Assembly (NCBI RefSeq): GCF_000426725.1
Contig: NZ_AUFX01000014.1
Location: forward strand, 62,001-126,000
From: Sporocytophaga myxococcoides DSM 11118
GTDB lineage: Bacteria; Bacteroidota; Bacteroidia; Cytophagales; Cytophagaceae
Length of the DNA stretch: 64,000 nucleotides
Direction: 5' to 3'
In this document: positions 7,526 to 16,652 of the stretch, one piece after another
Position numbering within the stretch: the first letter of the stretch is position 1
How the letters are laid out: each line of letters begins with the position of its first letter
Notes under the pieces: generated by a model
Databases searched by the model: none
What the model was told of the DNA's origin: nothing
What the model saw: only the letters and a program-made list of their open reading frames with translations
Program-made: the position numbers and the translations under genes

Positions 7526-9496
7526 ATGTCTTCAGAAAAAACTCAAAAGGTCCCCGCTCTTCAAAGAAGTCATAACAATACTTCCCGTCCAACTCTGAGT
7601 TCAATGGAGTATGGATCACTAGCCAACACTGGATTGGAGCATTTACAGAATAATGGATATGGCAATAATGTAATGCAATCTATGAGTTTTCCTCAGGGAA
7701 ACATTCAGATGAAGAAAGAAGAGGAGGAAGAAAACATACAGTTAAAGGAAAACAAGAATTTAACAAAAGAAAATAACACAGGTATGCCGGATAACCTAAA
7801 GTCCGGAATAGAAAATCTTTCAGGCATATCTATGAATGATGTGAAGGTTCATTACAATTCAGACAAACCCGCGCAGATGCAAGCTCATGCCTATGCTCAG
7901 GGGACAGACATTCACATGGCTCCCGGTCAGGAAAAACATTTGCCGCATGAGGCCTGGCATGTAGTGCAGCAGAAGCAGGGAAGGGTGCAGCCTACAATTC
8001 AGATGAAGGAAAAAGTGAGTATTAATGACGATAAGGGGTTGGAACAGGAAGCAGATGAAATGGGTATGAAAGCTTTACAAATTTCGAATGAAAGTGAGTT
8101 GCCAGTTCAACGGAAAAATAAAGATGTTCATTCAAATATTGTCCAGAGGAATGAAAAATCAGCTCAGGTGCTCAGTAGTAAAAACATGGCTGCACCAAAA
8201 GTAGGACAACAGGACATTAAACTGGCAAAAAATATTGAAAGCGATCTCGAAAAAATCTATAAGAAGGTAATGAAGATAGATAAGATGGATGATGTGAACA
8301 GGATGAAATATAATGCTGCTGTATGTCTTGGAGGCATTGTACTGCCCCCGTTACAGGGGTTTAAGAATTTAAAGGAACTCATCAACAGCTGTAATTTTGT
8401 GAACCTTGGAAAAGGAGCAGTAGGTTTCGGGATTTACGAATTATTAGGAAAAGATCTGAAGAGAAATATAATTGCTAATACTTTGAGTACTATGGAAGCT
8501 GCGGGGCAGTTTGATTATTTGGAGGAAAGTGATTTTGCGAACGGTGGCAATTCTGCCTGGAAAGTTGTGGTAGAAGTACATTATTATAGAGAAAGGTCTA
8601 CCTTAGATAATGTTTTTCATAAAGACACGCTTGGAACAACGCTGTTTGTAAATTTAAATTATCTTAATGAAAAGAAGGTTATAGGACCAGAGTATGTTGT
8701 AAATCCAATGGAAAATGCAAAGCATATGTCGGACATTGCCAAAAGTTTGCCGGAAGAGTTTCTTCAGGATAGAAAGACAGTAATGGATCAGTTGAGAGAG
8801 CCGCAAATAATAGATGTTGTTGAGATTCCCCGATATGGTTTTGTTTCATTTGTGGATGAAGCGATCAATCACTCATCTCCTACAACAAGACATAGAAGGG
8901 CTCAAGGATTCGAAATACATGATTACCTGAAGGAAAAGGATAAAAAGAATTATTTTAAATATATAGAACGATTTGAGGCTCTGGATAAAGAAGAGGGAAA
9001 ATCTGAAAGTATGCCAAATAAAGAGGAGGAGAAATCTGAAATTAAACCAAAGATTTCGAATAGAGGAAAGCGCTGGTTTAAGTTTTTTGAGAAAATTTCA
9101 AATGGAGGAAAGAGGTATGATAGAAATATGATGAGAGAAGCAGATCCCGGGAAAAAAATATTGACGGACGCTGATATAGACCTTTTGGTGCATAAAGGAG
9201 ATCATGATGGTTTTGGAGTGGTTTCAATACCTAAGGCAGGTGGAAAAAGTAATATGACATCCGATGATCGGCCATTGCAACGAAGAATGAGCATGCTCCT
9301 GGATCAGAAAGATAATGATCTGTCATTGGATAAGGAAAGTGACGGGAAAAGATCATTTTTGAGAACTTGGGTACGTGCTGAAAAAGCAGAGACTGTAGAT
9401 ACTGACATTGTTAAAGATAGATGGGATTGGGAAGAAGGAAGAGTAAAACCAAATAATTTAGTTGGAATGGATGGAAAGAAAAAGGATACTCTTTGA
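7526..9496 (+). CDS. DUF4157 (eCIS-core) protein with long unknown C-terminal region
   Basis: 656 residues, highly charged, with no signal peptide. Residues about 86-175 match the DUF4157/eCIS-core domain: a GIENLSGISMNDVKVHYNS strand, an AHAYAQGTDIHMAPGQ turn, the zinc motif HEAWH (H141-E142-H145) in PHEAWHVVQQKQGRVQPT, and a downstream EQEADEMG that could supply the third ligand. Repeated IQMK/VQRK-type tetrapeptides before and after the domain (near 59, 157, 193, 206) are usual in these proteins. The remaining ~430 residues (about 225-656) show no motif I recognise. Family members are often associated with extracellular contractile injection systems, as cargo or effectors with variable C-termini, but no tail, sheath or baseplate gene is in this window. 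A toxin or effector role is inference. Confidence 0.8.
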   Translation: MSSEKTQKVPALQRSHNNTSRPTLSSMEYGSLANTGLEHLQNNGYGNNVMQSMSFPQGNIQMKKEEEEENIQLKENKNLTKENNTGMPDNLKSGIENLSGISMNDVKVHYNSDKPAQMQAHAYAQGTDIHMAPGQEKHLPHEAWHVVQQKQGRVQPTIQMKEKVSINDDKGLEQEADEMGMKALQISNESELPVQRKNKDVHSNIVQRNEKSAQVLSSKNMAAPKVGQQDIKLAKNIESDLEKIYKKVMKIDKMDDVNRMKYNAAVCLGGIVLPPLQGFKNLKELINSCNFVNLGKGAVGFGIYELLGKDLKRNIIANTLSTMEAAGQFDYLEESDFANGGNSAWKVVVEVHYYRERSTLDNVFHKDTLGTTLFVNLNYLNEKKVIGPEYVVNPMENAKHMSDIAKSLPEEFLQDRKTVMDQLREPQIIDVVEIPRYGFVSFVDEAINHSSPTTRHRRAQGFEIHDYLKEKDKKNYFKYIERFEALDKEEGKSESMPNKEEEKSEIKPKISNRGKRWFKFFEKISNGGKRYDRNMMREADPGKKILTDADIDLLVHKGDHDGFGVVSIPKAGGKSNMTSDDRPLQRRMSMLLDQKDNDLSLDKESDGKRSFLRTWVRAEKAETVDTDIVKDRWDWEEGRVKPNNLVGMDGKKKDTL

Positions 9497-9592
9497 GTAC
9501 CTGGATAAAGTGGGAATGACTTGTGCTAAATAAAACGAGTACAAATAAAAGATCCTTCCATTATTGTATAAGCTAAATAAATACCATAAAAT

Positions 9593-9943
9593 ATGTCATT
9601 TGATCAAATACTTGCAGATAGAGTCAGGATTTATCTTTCCGAAGTTCCAGGGTTAAAAATTGAAGAAAAGAATATGTTTAGAGGATTGGCATTTATGATC
9701 AATGATAAGATGTGTGTAAATGTGAGTGGAGAAAATCTGATGTGCAGATTTGATCCTGAAAGGCAGAAGGAAATTGAAACGAAGGCGGGCTATTTACCAT
9801 TGGTAATGAGAGGGAAAGAGCTTAAGGGATACTGCTATGTTAGTCCTAAAGGTATCCAAAAGGAGAAAGATTTTGAATTCTGGATCAAGCTGTGTTTGGA
9901 ATTCAACAGCAAGGCTAAGGCTTCAAAAAAGAAGAAAAAGTAA
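9593..9943 (+). CDS. TfoX N-terminal domain protein
   Basis: 116 residues covering the TfoX_N fold only. MFRGLAFMINDKMCVNV (about 23-39) and the later GYCYVSPKGI and FEFWIKLCLEF are family signatures. A lysine-rich tail (ASKKKKK) closes the protein. Proteobacterial TfoX/Sxy promotes competence-gene expression, but stand-alone N-domain proteins in Bacteroidota are uncharacterised, so no competence role is claimed. It lies about 100 bases after the DUF4157 gene on the same strand, without an obvious terminator between them. Confidence 0.8.
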   Translation: MSFDQILADRVRIYLSEVPGLKIEEKNMFRGLAFMINDKMCVNVSGENLMCRFDPERQKEIETKAGYLPLVMRGKELKGYCYVSPKGIQKEKDFEFWIKLCLEFNSKAKASKKKKK

Positions 9944-10013
9944 AATGGCAATTATATTTTTTTTAATAAACCATATGCTTTCAGACAATTGGTGAAGTAA
10001 ATTCTACTTTTGC

Positions 10014-10625
10014 TTATTTCCCAACAAGAACTCCATAAGCCACAGGAATTCTAATGCCTTTAAAGTAATCGGTCATTCCAGAAAAGATTAGAATTGTCAC
10101 GAGAAGCCCCAGACCTAGTATTGCTCCAGCTTGCCCTTTCGGGCTAAGGCTCAGAAAATCACTTTTCATCCTTTTATTATGAGCAGCTGCAATATGCCCG
10201 AAGAAGGATAGTATTGCAAGTCCGTAGTAAGGCACAAAGAATAAGTTGAAAGGAAAGGTATTAATACCTGCTGCGCCGAAATAAAAATTGGTATCAAGAT
10301 GAAGCAGATATCTTCCTGTCATAACAGCGCTGATATGGAAAAAAAAGAATACGGCAAGATAAAGCCCCGACCAGACCTGAATTCTTTCAAATGGAGTTTC
10401 GACTGTTTTTATTTTTGTCCTGAATAGTTTTAGACCAGAAATAGTCTGGAAAAGGATAGCTCCCAGTAGAATAGTTTCTATGAAAATATTTCGGTAAAGA
10501 AGCCTAAATGTTTCCATCAATTTGATGTGCTCCGGCACACCAGCCAAGCTTATGAGGTGGTTTAGTAAATGTATTGTAACAAAAACAGCTATGAATATTC
10601 CTGATAAGTAGTGTCCCTTTTTCAT
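10014..10625 (-). CDS. five-helix membrane protein, possible heme-b / fumarate reductase cytochrome b-like
   Basis: 203 residues with about five transmembrane segments (near 5-28, 48-68, 85-105, 125-150 and 165-185). Histidines lie within or at the ends of helices (H19 and H23 in the first, one in FFFFHISAV, H and H in FFGHIAAAH), the layout expected of a b-type cytochrome related to succinate dehydrogenase/fumarate reductase membrane subunits. No flavoprotein or iron-sulfur subunit is adjacent, so it is not a complete complex. Its upstream region carries a perfect TTGAT-N4-ATCAA site, and the next gene upstream encodes a Crp/Fnr regulator, so redox- or oxygen-linked control is likely. The assignment as a cytochrome is inference from topology. 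Confidence 0.6.
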   Translation of the reverse strand: MKKGHYLSGIFIAVFVTIHLLNHLISLAGVPEHIKLMETFRLLYRNIFIETILLGAILFQTISGLKLFRTKIKTVETPFERIQVWSGLYLAVFFFFHISAVMTGRYLLHLDTNFYFGAAGINTFPFNLFFVPYYGLAILSFFGHIAAAHNKRMKSDFLSLSPKGQAGAILGLGLLVTILIFSGMTDYFKGIRIPVAYGVLVGK

Positions 10626-10669
10626 CTGATTGTAATTTTACCAAAGGTGAAATTACTTTTCCGATATTC

Positions 10670-10687
10670 ATTTGATATAAATCAAAT
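10670..10687. promoter_or_regulatory. Fnr/Crp-type operator ATTTGAT-ATAA-ATCAAAT
   Basis: A perfect inverted repeat with 7-base arms and a 4-base spacer, containing the canonical TTGAT-N4-ATCAA Fnr core. It ends 45 bases upstream of the membrane protein's start codon at 10625 and overlaps the last codons of the Crp/Fnr gene. The regulator's recognition helix has the E-x-x-S-R pattern that reads this core in Fnr. Confidence 0.7.
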
Positions 10688-11275
10688 TCGGTTTTTAGGA
10701 TTCCGGATTCTGCTAAGGGTTTCCAGCGTAATACCCAGATAAGATGCGATATGGGTAAGCGGTACCCTTTGGGTAATGTCCGGAGTGATTTTTAGAAGGT
10801 TCTCAAATTTTTGATGAGCAGTCTCAAACTGAATTGATACAATGCGCTGTTGCAGTTGAAGTAAAGTTTTGACTACTACTTTATTGATGAGTTTTTCAAA
10901 ATCATGGTATTGATCGGATAGGGATTGTATATGGTCTCTTGAAAGTTCCAGTAATACAGCTGGTTCCAATGTTTCTATAGCATGTGGACTGGGTATATTT
11001 AAAAAGAAGCTGTTGATTGAACATATGAAATCACCTTCAAATGCGAACCAGTCTGAAATATCTTTTCCGTCCTTTAGATAAAAAGCCCTTGCACAACCTT
11101 TAATCAGGAAATATGCTTTGTCCGCAAATTGGCCTTCTTTAACAAGGATAGCAGGCTTTTCCAGTATTAAAACTTTGGCTTTTTTCTGGATATCAGTTTT
11201 GCAAGATTCAGAAAGGGGAGAGTAGTTTTCGCTGATAGCATTTATGATAGGGGTGATATCGGAAAGAGTATTCAT
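10682..11275 (-). CDS. Crp/Fnr family transcriptional regulator
   Basis: 197 residues from ATG 11275; a TTG three codons upstream is less likely. Residues about 25-110 form a cyclic-nucleotide-binding-like beta roll (LVKEGQFADKAYFLIKGCAR, GDFICSINSFF), and about 150-197 a winged helix-turn-helix ending ITLETLSRIRN. The helix carries E-x-x-S-R, as in Fnr (E209, S212, R213 in E. coli), which specifies TTGAT half-sites. The N-terminal cysteine cluster of true Fnr is absent, so oxygen sensing by a 4Fe-4S cluster is not supported and the signal is unknown. The protein ends soon after the recognition helix, as many Bacteroidota members do. It probably controls the adjacent membrane protein through the box at 10670-10687. 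Confidence 0.85.
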   Translation of the reverse strand: MNTLSDITPIINAISENYSPLSESCKTDIQKKAKVLILEKPAILVKEGQFADKAYFLIKGCARAFYLKDGKDISDWFAFEGDFICSINSFFLNIPSPHAIETLEPAVLLELSRDHIQSLSDQYHDFEKLINKVVVKTLLQLQQRIVSIQFETAHQKFENLLKITPDITQRVPLTHIASYLGITLETLSRIRNPKNRI

Positions 11276-11649
11276 ATGAATCAATTATATAAGATGTCAA
11301 GGGATAACTTTGACGATGCCTAAGGTAACAATCAATATTATTGAGGGCAAATTATATTTTATTAGGATTTGAATAGATCAAATTTTTATCAGATATGAAA
11401 ATATTTATACTTTCTGTTTACCAAGTCTTGATTGATGAGGATTTTTTTATCAGCCTAATGACACAATTTTCATATTGTTCTTACAGAGTAAAGTTAAGTT
11501 AATCTTCATTCATCAGTCTTCATCTCTGTTCTTCTAAACCCCTTATTACTTAATCAATTTCTTTCGTCTTTTACCTTTTGGTTTTTGGCTTTTAAACAAT
11601 ATTTTTTCTCTCCCCGTTAGTCTAATAAATGATTTACTAACTAATCGAA
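11276..11649. other. AT-rich divergent intergenic region
   Basis: A 374-base gap between the divergent Crp/Fnr and PorT-like genes. It holds a TAACTTTG element at 11304-11311 inside a short inverted repeat (GTCAA/TTGAC), and half-sites resembling TTGAT/ATCAA (for example GATCAAATTTTTATCAG near 11376). A pyrimidine-rich stretch of about 100 bases precedes the porin start, consistent with a long 5' leader. No ORF is credible. Confidence 0.45.
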
Positions 11650-12336
11650 ATGAATAAAATGGAAAAGGTAGTACAGAGAAGGGGATTACTTTCAAATCTA
11701 AAAGGAGTAGTAAAGTCAGTTGTGTTTTCAGGTCTGGTATTTCTAGGTCTGCAAAATGCAGATGCACAGGTGACTTTTTCTTTAGGTCCTAAAGGAGGAG
11801 CAACATTCTCGCATTTGTCAAAGGATAAAAGTAATCAGGATTCCAGAAAGGGATTCGTAGCCGGTGGTTTTGCTAACATCGGACTTGCACGTATAGTCGC
11901 TATTCAACCAGAGGTACTTTATAACCAATTTGGTACCAGAGGAGAGTTTGGTGGTACTAATACCAGACTTAATAGCAGTTACATTCAGGTGCCGGTGCTG
12001 TTAAAGCTAAGATTACCTCTTGGAGCAGTTTATCCTAATATTTTTGCAGGTCCATCTTGGGGATTTAGAAATAAAGCCAGCTATACTGTCAATAATACTG
12101 AAACAGGTGAGTCAATTGGATATGGCACTACAGCAATCAAAAAGCATGATTTCGGTGGAGTGGTAGGTGCAGGTATTGATATCAATGCCGGTCCTGTCTT
12201 CTTCACTGTTGACGGAAGATATGGGTTTGGATTTGATGAAATCAACAACGATATCTACGGGCTGAATGCTAAGAACCGTCAGTGGGCTGTTTCAGCTGGT
12301 ATTGGTTTCTTGTTAGGCAAAAATAAGAGCTACTAA
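11650..12336 (+). CDS. outer-membrane beta-barrel protein, PorT family
   Basis: 228 residues. An N-terminal export signal spans about 1-38, with a rather long basic n-region (MNKMEKVVQRRG), a hydrophobic core VVFSGLVFLGL and cleavage after ADA-Q. The mature protein is a small barrel with alternating hydrophobic strands and the family motif GPKGGATFSHL at its start. Late strands FTVDGRYGFGFD and QWAVSAGIGFLLG are also typical. Bacteroidota encode many such small porin-like proteins; PorT itself supports T9SS, but a T9SS role is not implied here. It is a single-gene unit with its own terminator. Confidence 0.8.
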   Translation: MNKMEKVVQRRGLLSNLKGVVKSVVFSGLVFLGLQNADAQVTFSLGPKGGATFSHLSKDKSNQDSRKGFVAGGFANIGLARIVAIQPEVLYNQFGTRGEFGGTNTRLNSSYIQVPVLLKLRLPLGAVYPNIFAGPSWGFRNKASYTVNNTETGESIGYGTTAIKKHDFGGVVGAGIDINAGPVFFTVDGRYGFGFDEINNDIYGLNAKNRQWAVSAGIGFLLGKNKSY

Positions 12337-12356
12337 GACCTGAAGACGTTTAAATT

Positions 12357-12392
12357 AAAAAAGGCTGTCCGGTAAAGACAGCCTTTTTATTT
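12357..12392 (+). terminator. terminator between porin and leuS
   Basis: AAAAAGGCTGTC pairs with GACAGCCTTTTT around a 7-base loop (CGGTAAA) and is followed by more T. With A and T runs on both sides it can serve the convergent porin and leuS transcripts. Confidence 0.85.
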
Positions 12393-12410
12393 TTATACAT
12401 AGTGCAATTT

Positions 12411-15179
12411 TTATATTACAAGATTCACAATCTTGTTTGGTACTACGATTACTTTTTTAGGAGCCTTGCCTTCAAGCCATTTCTGTACTTGGTCATTGGA
12501 AAGTACCGTTTCTTCTATCTGCTGACTGGTAAGGTCAAGAGGAAGATCAAGTTTAACTCTCATTTTTCCATTGATGGAAATAGGATATTCAAAACTCGCC
12601 TCAGTCAGATATTCCTGTTTGAATGCAGGATATGTAGCTTTAAGTATACTATCCTTATTGCCGAACTCAGACCATAGCTCTTCTGCGATATGAGGTGCAT
12701 AAGGAGAGAGGACTATAAGAAGATCACTAAGGATTTTCTTTTTGTTACATTTCAATGAACCAAGCTCATTTACACAAATCATGAAAGTACTTACAGAAGT
12801 ATTGAATGAGAAGCGTTCAATATCTTCTTCTACTTTCTTAATTGTTTTATGAAGCGCTTTATATTCTTCCTTGGTTGGCTCGGCTTGTGAAATATTAAGC
12901 TTACCATTCTCATCATGACAAAGATTCCAAAGCTTTCTCAGGAATTTAAATACTCCTTCGATACCATTTGTATTCCATGGCTTGAATTGTTCCAAAGGTC
13001 CAAGAAACATTTCATATAAACGAAGTGTATCAGCTCCATATTTGGCAACAATGTCATCAGGGTTTACAACGTTGAACAACGACTTCGACATTTTTTCTAC
13101 TTCGCTTCCGCAGATGTATTTACCATCTTCAAGAATAAATTCAGCTTCGGCAAAGTCTGGTCTCCATGCTTTAAATGCATCAGTATCGAGTACATCATTA
13201 TTAACGATGTTTACGTCCACGTGCAATGGAGTTGTATCGTATTGCTTTCTTAGATTATAAGATACATATTTTTGGGTTCCCTTAACCCTGTACACAAAGT
13301 TCGATCTTCCCTGGATCATTCCCTGGTTGATAAGCTTTGCAAAAGGCTCTTCGCTGCTAACGTATCCGATATCTTTTAAGAACTTGTTCCAGAACCTTGA
13401 GTATAACAAGTGTCCCGTTGCATGTTCTGCACCACCAATATATAAATCTACCTGATTCCAGTATTTTTCTTCTTCTTTGCCTACCAGTCTATCGGAATTT
13501 TTAGGATCCATGTAACGCAGATAATACCAGCTTGACCCTGCCCAACCAGGCATTGTGCTTAGCTCAATATTCTTCGCAACAAAATCTTTGTTCCTTCCCA
13601 GCGGAGGATCACCGGCTTCTGTAGGTCTATATTCGTCAATAGGAGGGAGAATTAATGGTAATTCTGAATCTTTGAATATTACAGGCATTCCATCACTATC
13701 ATAAGATACAGGAATTGGCTCGCCCCAATACCTTTGTCTTCCGAAAATAGAATCCCTCATTTTAAAGTTGATCTTGGCTTTGCCAATACCTTTTTGCTCG
13801 ATGAATTCAATAGCTTTCTTAATTGCCTCAGGTACTGTAAGGCCATTCAGAAATGCACTGTTAATCATTGTACCTTTTTTCGGATCAAAATCATCTTTGG
13901 TAATATCCGAACCTTCACCTTCCTGAACAGGTATGATTGGCAAGTTGAAATGTTTTGCAAATCCGAAGTCTCTCGTATCTGAAGAAGGAACAGCCATTAC
14001 AACTCCGGTACCATATCCGGAAAGTACATAGTCAGCTATATAAATTGGAATACGCTCTTCATTAAAAGGGTTGATCACATAGCTTCCTGTAAATTGTCCG
14101 GAAACAGTTTTTACATCGCTCATACGATCTCTTTCTGATCTGTTCTTAGCTGTTTCCACATACTTTTCTACTTCTGCCTTTTGATCAGGAGTAGTAAGCT
14201 CAGGGATTAGCTCATGCTCTGGAGCTATGGAAACAAAGGTTACACCGAATGTGGTATCAATCCTTGTGGTGAAAACTTTTAACTCAAGGTCCTTACCTTC
14301 TACTTTAAAAGTAAGTTCAGCGCCCAGAGATTTTCCAATCCAGTTACGCTGCATTTCTTTCATTGGCTCAGGCCAGTCAATGGTATCAAGTCCTGCAAGT
14401 AAACGTTCTGCATAAGCAGTGATACGCATGCTCCACTGAAGCATCTTTTTTCTGATTACAGGATATCCTCCGCGTTCAGAAACTCCATCCTTTACCTCTT
14501 CATTAGCAAGCACAGTTCCAAGCTCAGGACACCAGTTTACCATAGTTTCGGATAGATAAGTAAGACGATATTTCAAAAGCATCTCCTGCTTTGCCCTTTC
14601 TGAAAGTTTCTTCCAGTCTTCTGCAGTGAAAACAGGAGTATCTTCATCCCGAACCGCATTCACAGACTTGTTTCCTGAAGTTTCAAAGATCTTTACCAAA
14701 TCTTCTATGGATTCAGCTTTTTCCTTGTCTTTGTTATACCAGTGCTTGAAAAGCTGGGTAAATATCCATTGAGTCCATTTGTAATAATCAGCGTTGCTGG
14801 TTCTTACTTCTCTTGACCAATCGTAAGAAAAGCCTATCTTTTTTAGCTGTTCTTTGTATCTTGTTATATTCTGTTCAGTTGTAATGGCAGGATGCTGGCC
14901 TGTTTGCATAGCATATTGTTCCGCAGGAAGACCGAAGGAGTCAAATCCCATTGGGTGCAATACGTTAAAGCCTTTGATTCTTTTGTATCTGGCAACAATA
15001 TCTGTGGCAATGTAACCCAGTGGATGTCCAACGTGAAGTCCAGCCCCTGAAGGATAAGGGAACATGTCGAGGGCATAGTATTTTGGTTTACTCTGGTTGG
15101 TGTCCGCTTCGAAGATTTTGGAAGTCTCCCACTTATCCTGCCACTTTTTTTCTATCTCCTGAAAGTTATAATCTGCCAT
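12411..15179 (-). CDS. leuS: leucine--tRNA ligase
   Basis: 922 residues, full length for a bacterial LeuRS. It attaches leucine to tRNA-Leu in the cytosol. Class I signatures are present: the HIGH-type motif HVGH at residues 49-52 and KMSKS at 696-700. The CP1 editing domain is also present (TTRIDTTFG, and the [10 protein letters not shown] loop that keeps the conserved Asp), followed by an anticodon-binding helical domain and a C-terminal extension. The start at 15179 ([14 protein letters not shown]) matches the family N-terminus. It is transcribed alone from a recognisable promoter about 30-60 bases upstream. Confidence 0.97.
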   Translation of the reverse strand: MADYNFQEIEKKWQDKWETSKIFEADTNQSKPKYYALDMFPYPSGAGLHVGHPLGYIATDIVARYKRIKGFNVLHPMGFDSFGLPAEQYAMQTGQHPAITTEQNITRYKEQLKKIGFSYDWSREVRTSNADYYKWTQWIFTQLFKHWYNKDKEKAESIEDLVKIFETSGNKSVNAVRDEDTPVFTAEDWKKLSERAKQEMLLKYRLTYLSETMVNWCPELGTVLANEEVKDGVSERGGYPVIRKKMLQWSMRITAYAERLLAGLDTIDWPEPMKEMQRNWIGKSLGAELTFKVEGKDLELKVFTTRIDTTFGVTFVSIAPEHELIPELTTPDQKAEVEKYVETAKNRSERDRMSDVKTVSGQFTGSYVINPFNEERIPIYIADYVLSGYGTGVVMAVPSSDTRDFGFAKHFNLPIIPVQEGEGSDITKDDFDPKKGTMINSAFLNGLTVPEAIKKAIEFIEQKGIGKAKINFKMRDSIFGRQRYWGEPIPVSYDSDGMPVIFKDSELPLILPPIDEYRPTEAGDPPLGRNKDFVAKNIELSTMPGWAGSSWYYLRYMDPKNSDRLVGKEEEKYWNQVDLYIGGAEHATGHLLYSRFWNKFLKDIGYVSSEEPFAKLINQGMIQGRSNFVYRVKGTQKYVSYNLRKQYDTTPLHVDVNIVNNDVLDTDAFKAWRPDFAEAEFILEDGKYICGSEVEKMSKSLFNVVNPDDIVAKYGADTLRLYEMFLGPLEQFKPWNTNGIEGVFKFLRKLWNLCHDENGKLNISQAEPTKEEYKALHKTIKKVEEDIERFSFNTSVSTFMICVNELGSLKCNKKKILSDLLIVLSPYAPHIAEELWSEFGNKDSILKATYPAFKQEYLTEASFEYPISINGKMRVKLDLPLDLTSQQIEETVLSNDQVQKWLEGKAPKKVIVVPNKIVNLVI

Positions 15180-15208
15180 GGTAGTTATATCATTATTTTT
15201 TTGGACTG

Positions 15209-15240
15209 CAAAAATAGTTTTTTTAAGCAGTATTTTTCAA
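15209..15240 (-). promoter_or_regulatory. candidate Bacteroidota-type promoter for leuS
   Basis: On the minus strand, TTG is followed after 21 bases by TATTTTTG, a match to the TAnnTTTG -7 element with near-normal spacing. It lies about 30 bases before the leuS start codon. Confidence 0.5.
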
Positions 15241-15463
15241 TAACAGCTTACTGAAGTTTAAAATTCTACAAGAGAGCAACATAGGAATTATTCAATTAGG
15301 AGAAAATGCAACAGCAAAAATTGTATTCGGGAAAACTCAAATGATATTATACCGTATCATGCAGTGGTATTTAAAAATCTTATTATTTGGAATTGAATCA
15401 ATATTTTTTTATATTTATCTAATATCTCTTGTTTTAAACCTTAATAATTGAAATTTTAATCTT

Positions 15464-15700
15464 ATGAAAAAAGTAATTTTCAGCGTAATATTCTCAGTTC
15501 TTGTTGCTTTCGGTACTTCTTTCGCAGCAGTTGTAACAGATTCAAATATTTCTGTTGTCGTAAAGGATAAAGACAAGGATAAAAAGAAAAAGAAGAAAGA
15601 ATGCGCTTCTAAATCAGGCTGTTCTTCTTCTAAAAAATCATGCTGCGCTTCAAAAGGAGCAGAAAATGCAGCTCCGGCTGAGCAGAAAGCTGCTGAGTAG
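15464..15700 (+). CDS. small exported Lys/Cys-rich protein, unknown
   Basis: 78 residues. A clear signal peptide (MKKVIFSVIFSVLVAFGTSFA, cleavage near residue 21) precedes a mature part of about 57 residues. That part has a lysine-aspartate block (KDKDKDKKKKKK), a CASKSGCSSSKKSCCASKG segment with four cysteines in C-x5-C-x6-CC spacing, and an Ala/Glu-rich tail. The cysteines could bind metal or form disulfides in the periplasm. It is a monocistronic unit with a strong terminator and an ATG 13 bases after an AT-rich leader. No family is recognised. Confidence 0.7.
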   Translation: MKKVIFSVIFSVLVAFGTSFAAVVTDSNISVVVKDKDKDKKKKKKECASKSGCSSSKKSCCASKGAENAAPAEQKAAE

Positions 15701-15730
15701 TTTTTAAGACAAAAAGAATATTTAATTTAA

Positions 15731-15757
15731 AAAGGTCCCTTTTGGGACCTTTTTTTT
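15731..15757 (+). terminator. terminator of the small exported protein gene
   Basis: AAAGGTCCC and GGGACCTTT form a 9-bp stem with a 2-4 base loop (TTTT), followed by a T8 run. Confidence 0.9.
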
Positions 15758-15787
15758 GTATTTTCGGGGTAGCGACAAATAAAAGTT

Positions 15788-16582
15788 ATGAAGCAGTATC
15801 ATGAATTGATGACCCACATTCTTGAAAAAGGAGTGAGAAAGGAAGATAGAACCGGAACCGGAACAATCAGTGTATTTGGGTATCAGATGAGGTTTGATTT
15901 ATCGGAAGGATTTCCAGTAGTGACGACTAAAAAGCTTCATCTAAAATCGATTATTCATGAGTTGCTTTGGTTTCTGAAAGGAGATACCAATATTAAATAC
16001 CTAAAAGAAAATGGTGTAAGCATCTGGGACGAATGGGCTGACGAAAAGGGGAATCTTGGCCCTGTATATGGGTGTCAGTGGAGAAGCTGGCCAACTCCTG
16101 ACGGCGGACACATCGATCAGATTTCAAAGGTGATTGAACAAATCAAAAAAACACCAGATTCAAGAAGACTTATCGTGAGTGCCTGGAATGTTTCTGATGT
16201 AGATAAAATGAAGTTGCCGCCTTGTCATGCATTTTTTCAGTTTTATGTAGCAGAAGGCAAGCTTTCATGCCAATTGTATCAGCGAAGTGCAGATGTTTTT
16301 CTAGGTGTGCCTTTTAATATCGCTTCATATGCATTGCTGACTTTGATGGTTGCGCAGGTTTGTGGCTTAGAACCGGGAGATTTTGTACATACATTGGGTG
16401 ACGCTCATTTGTATTCAAATCACCTTGAGCAGACTAAGCTTCAGCTTTCAAGAGAATTAAGACCTCTTCCTCAGATGAAAATTAATCCTGCTGTAAAATC
16501 TATTTTTGATTTTACATATGAAGATTTTATTCTGGAAAATTATAATCCTCATCCTGCAATAAAGGCGGATGTAGCGGTTTAA
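15788..16582 (+). CDS. thyA: thymidylate synthase
   Basis: 264 residues, the same length as E. coli ThyA. It methylates dUMP to dTMP using methylenetetrahydrofolate. The catalytic cysteine is C146 in [11 protein letters not shown]. The phosphate-binding [18 protein letters not shown] segment and the C-terminal closing residues IKADVAV are present. The folate it uses links it to folD at the window's end, but the two genes are not linked in an operon. It starts about 30 bases after the previous terminator. There is no dihydrofolate reductase gene next to it, unlike many genomes. Confidence 0.97.
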   Translation: MKQYHELMTHILEKGVRKEDRTGTGTISVFGYQMRFDLSEGFPVVTTKKLHLKSIIHELLWFLKGDTNIKYLKENGVSIWDEWADEKGNLGPVYGCQWRSWPTPDGGHIDQISKVIEQIKKTPDSRRLIVSAWNVSDVDKMKLPPCHAFFQFYVAEGKLSCQLYQRSADVFLGVPFNIASYALLTLMVAQVCGLEPGDFVHTLGDAHLYSNHLEQTKLQLSRELRPLPQMKINPAVKSIFDFTYEDFILENYNPHPAIKADVAV

Positions 16583-16612
16583 GTATTAAGTTGTAAGTAA
16601 TAAGTATTAAGT
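16580..16612. repeat. 12-bp direct repeat TAAGTATTAAGT
   Basis: TAAGTATTAAGT occurs at 16580-16591 and at 16601-16612, with TGTAAGTAA between them, immediately after the thyA stop. A weak 5-bp stem (AGGCT/AGCCT) with T run follows at about 16629-16651 and may act as the thyA terminator. Confidence 0.55.
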
Positions 16613-16652
16613 AAATTTTTAAATAAAATAGGCTTAAGTATTTTTAGCCTTG

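Noticed and set aside
7526-9943. an extracellular contractile injection system locus
   Set aside because: Only the DUF4157 protein is present; no sheath, tube, baseplate or spike genes are in the window.
11546-11767. 73-residue minus-strand ORF antisense to the PorT-like gene start
   Set aside because: It overlaps the porin signal peptide on the opposite strand and shows no protein-like features.
16580-16612. TAAGTATTAAGT repeat as part of a mobile element
   Set aside because: It is only two short copies without inverted ends or a gene; likely slippage.
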